From CAZNSX01 sp964575845 (GTDB lineage: Bacteria; UBA8248; CAZNSX01): DNA of 64,000 bases. Both the position numbers and the translations under genes were made by a program. Shown here in pieces: positions 62,933 to 64,000 of the stretch; the stretch's first letter is position 1; every line of letters starts with the position of its first letter. The stretch is from assembly GCA_964575845.1 (NCBI GenBank), contig CAZNSX010000002.1, forward strand, positions 248,001 through 312,000, in the 5' to 3' direction. The notes below the pieces were generated by a model that was not told the DNA's origin, made no database searches, and was given only the letters and a program-made list of their open reading frames with translations.

Positions 62933-62956
62933 GAGGGCCGCCCCTAGGCGGCCCTC
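62933..62956 (-). terminator. Partial terminator between TAXI receptor and TRAP permease
   Basis: A 10-bp perfect stem (GAGGGCCGCC/GGCGGCCCTC) with a 4-base loop is followed on the minus strand by TTTTATTT. It would end part of the receptor transcript, leaving more receptor than permease. Confidence 0.8.
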
Positions 62957-62983
62957 CCGATTTCTATCAGACCTCCCTCCCCC

Positions 62984-63970
62984 TTAGGGTAACTTCACCC
63001 CTTTCTCGCGGAAATACCTGGCCGCTCCTGGATGGAATGGGATGGGCATCCCTTCGGTTGCGTTCTTATAGCTCATGCCCTTGAGCCAGTCAAGGTCCTT
63101 GAAGGCTCCGGGGTTATCGTAGATGGCCTTGGTGATCTTGTAAACCAGGTCTTCGGGGAGGTCCGCCCGGCATATTAGAACATCGAGGTCGCCCAGGGTC
63201 CACGCGTCCTCCTTCTGTCCCTTAGAAATCCCGGCTGGGACCTTTACCTTCACATAGCCGGGGTACTTCTTTATTATTCCGTCCAGAACTTTATCTTCTA
63301 CCGGCAGTACCCTGACCGGGAAGGCCGTCTCGATCTGAGAGATGAGAGGGTTGGGAAGGGGCTGGGCCAGCTGGATGACGTCCACCTGCCGGTCCTTCAT
63401 GAGGAGCACCGCATCGCCCCAGTCCACGTGGTGAACCTTGCCCCCGGCTTCCCTAATCTTATCGAAGGAAAGGCCATGGGCCTCAAGGAGGCGGGCATAT
63501 GCCTGAGTGGAGCCCCACCCCATCTTGCCGGCTGTGGTGCGCTTTCCCTTGATGTCGTAAAAGCTCTTTATGGGGCTGTCGGCTGGCACCGTGATCTGGA
63601 ATGCCGAGAGATAATAGGCGCCGATAGCGCGGATATTGCGGTAAGGCTTTTTGAAGGCACCGCGGCCATGCCATGCCTCGCCCGTGGTGGCGCTATAGGT
63701 GAAGCCCAGGTCTACCTTTTTCTGCTCCATATTCTTAACATTGGTGATGGCGCCGCCCGTGGTAACAGTAGCGGTAACGCCGGGCACCTGGAAGTTTATG
63801 ACGCTCGCCGTCATGGCCATGGTGGGAAACCATGCGCCGCCCAGGCTCGAGGCGCCCACCTTGAGGAATACCTCCTCGGCCGCAGCCGCTCCTGTGGTGG
63901 TCATGGGGGCCAGAGCGAGAGTCATAGCCGCCAGGATGGAAATAATTAGAAAGCTTCTCCTCTTACCCAT
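62984..63970 (-). CDS. TAXI-family TRAP solute-binding protein
   Basis: A 328-residue periplasmic receptor. It has a signal peptide ending near residue 30 (A-A-A-A-E-E). The TAXI-type fold includes V-G-A-S-S-L-G-G-A-W-F and T-T-G-G-A-I-T-N. It captures a ligand for the fused permease next to it. The ATG has a G-rich ribosome site. The ligand is unknown; some TAXI proteins bind glutamate-like or dicarboxylate solutes. Confidence 0.93.
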   Translation of the reverse strand: MGKRRSFLIISILAAMTLALAPMTTTGAAAAEEVFLKVGASSLGGAWFPTMAMTASVINFQVPGVTATVTTGGAITNVKNMEQKKVDLGFTYSATTGEAWHGRGAFKKPYRNIRAIGAYYLSAFQITVPADSPIKSFYDIKGKRTTAGKMGWGSTQAYARLLEAHGLSFDKIREAGGKVHHVDWGDAVLLMKDRQVDVIQLAQPLPNPLISQIETAFPVRVLPVEDKVLDGIIKKYPGYVKVKVPAGISKGQKEDAWTLGDLDVLICRADLPEDLVYKITKAIYDNPGAFKDLDWLKGMSYKNATEGMPIPFHPGAARYFREKGVKLP

Positions 63971-64000
63971 CGAAAATCCCCCCCTCTTGGCGGTTCAAAA

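Overview
The window reads as chromosomal DNA of a Gram-negative, probably anaerobic bacterium. It encodes a Tat-exported selenocysteine formate dehydrogenase, a multihaem c-type cytochrome, OmpA-type and lipid-anchored envelope proteins, a TatA protein, a pyrophosphate-type phosphofructokinase and a corrinoid protein with UroD-type methyltransferase relatives. This mix is typical of Desulfobacterota (former Deltaproteobacteria) and of neighbouring uncultured lineages. There is no rRNA here, so no genus can be named. Two in-frame UGA codons that are best read as selenocysteine show that the organism uses Sec.

Layout: 0.25-6.3 kb is a stress and accessory block (secreted protein, ArsC-family selenoprotein, class II photolyase, SDR-SRPBCC fusion, DUF523-YbgA protein). 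At 6.9-7.2 kb lie a degenerate tRNA-Arg-like element, tRNA-His and a terminator. 7.4-15.3 kb is one minus-strand operon in transcription order: multihaem cytochrome c, HybA-like ferredoxin, HybB/NrfD-like membrane subunit, 36-residue membrane peptide, selenocysteine formate dehydrogenase alpha subunit, FeS beta subunit, FdhE. About 15.3-16.7 kb is mostly non-coding.

16.5-30.7 kb is an accessory tract lying 3' of tRNA-Pro. It contains two partial copies of the 3' end of that tRNA (16538 and 26705). Inside are an ECF sigma/anti-sigma/envelope operon, PPi-type pfkA, a MerR-flavoprotein-ferredoxin redox group and, next to the tRNA, a set of defence-like genes (SEC-C/nuclease-like protein, AbiJ-N-domain protein, MntA-HepT).

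30.7-38.2 kb is a minus-strand housekeeping and cofactor region: moeA, moeA-substrate-binding fusion, moaA, rph and rdgB. It is preceded by what I read as a molybdenum/tungsten-cofactor riboswitch with a terminator hairpin, then tatA and a class V aminotransferase with an extra cysteine tail. The cofactor genes would serve the formate dehydrogenase.

38.5-57.4 kb holds argC, a cyclase-TolB-TPR regulator, DinB and two YceI proteins, two glycosyltransferases, a TrmJ-like methyltransferase, a corrinoid protein with a UroD-type methyltransferase, a cNMP-binding protein, nucleoside hydrolase with ribokinase, hflKC, and several small or unknown genes. 57.5-59.5 kb has a second UroD-type protein flanked by two broken genes (5-formyl-THF cyclo-ligase-like and UbiD-like). 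59.5-64 kb is a TAXI-TRAP transporter operon ending in an FAD/NAD oxidoreductase.
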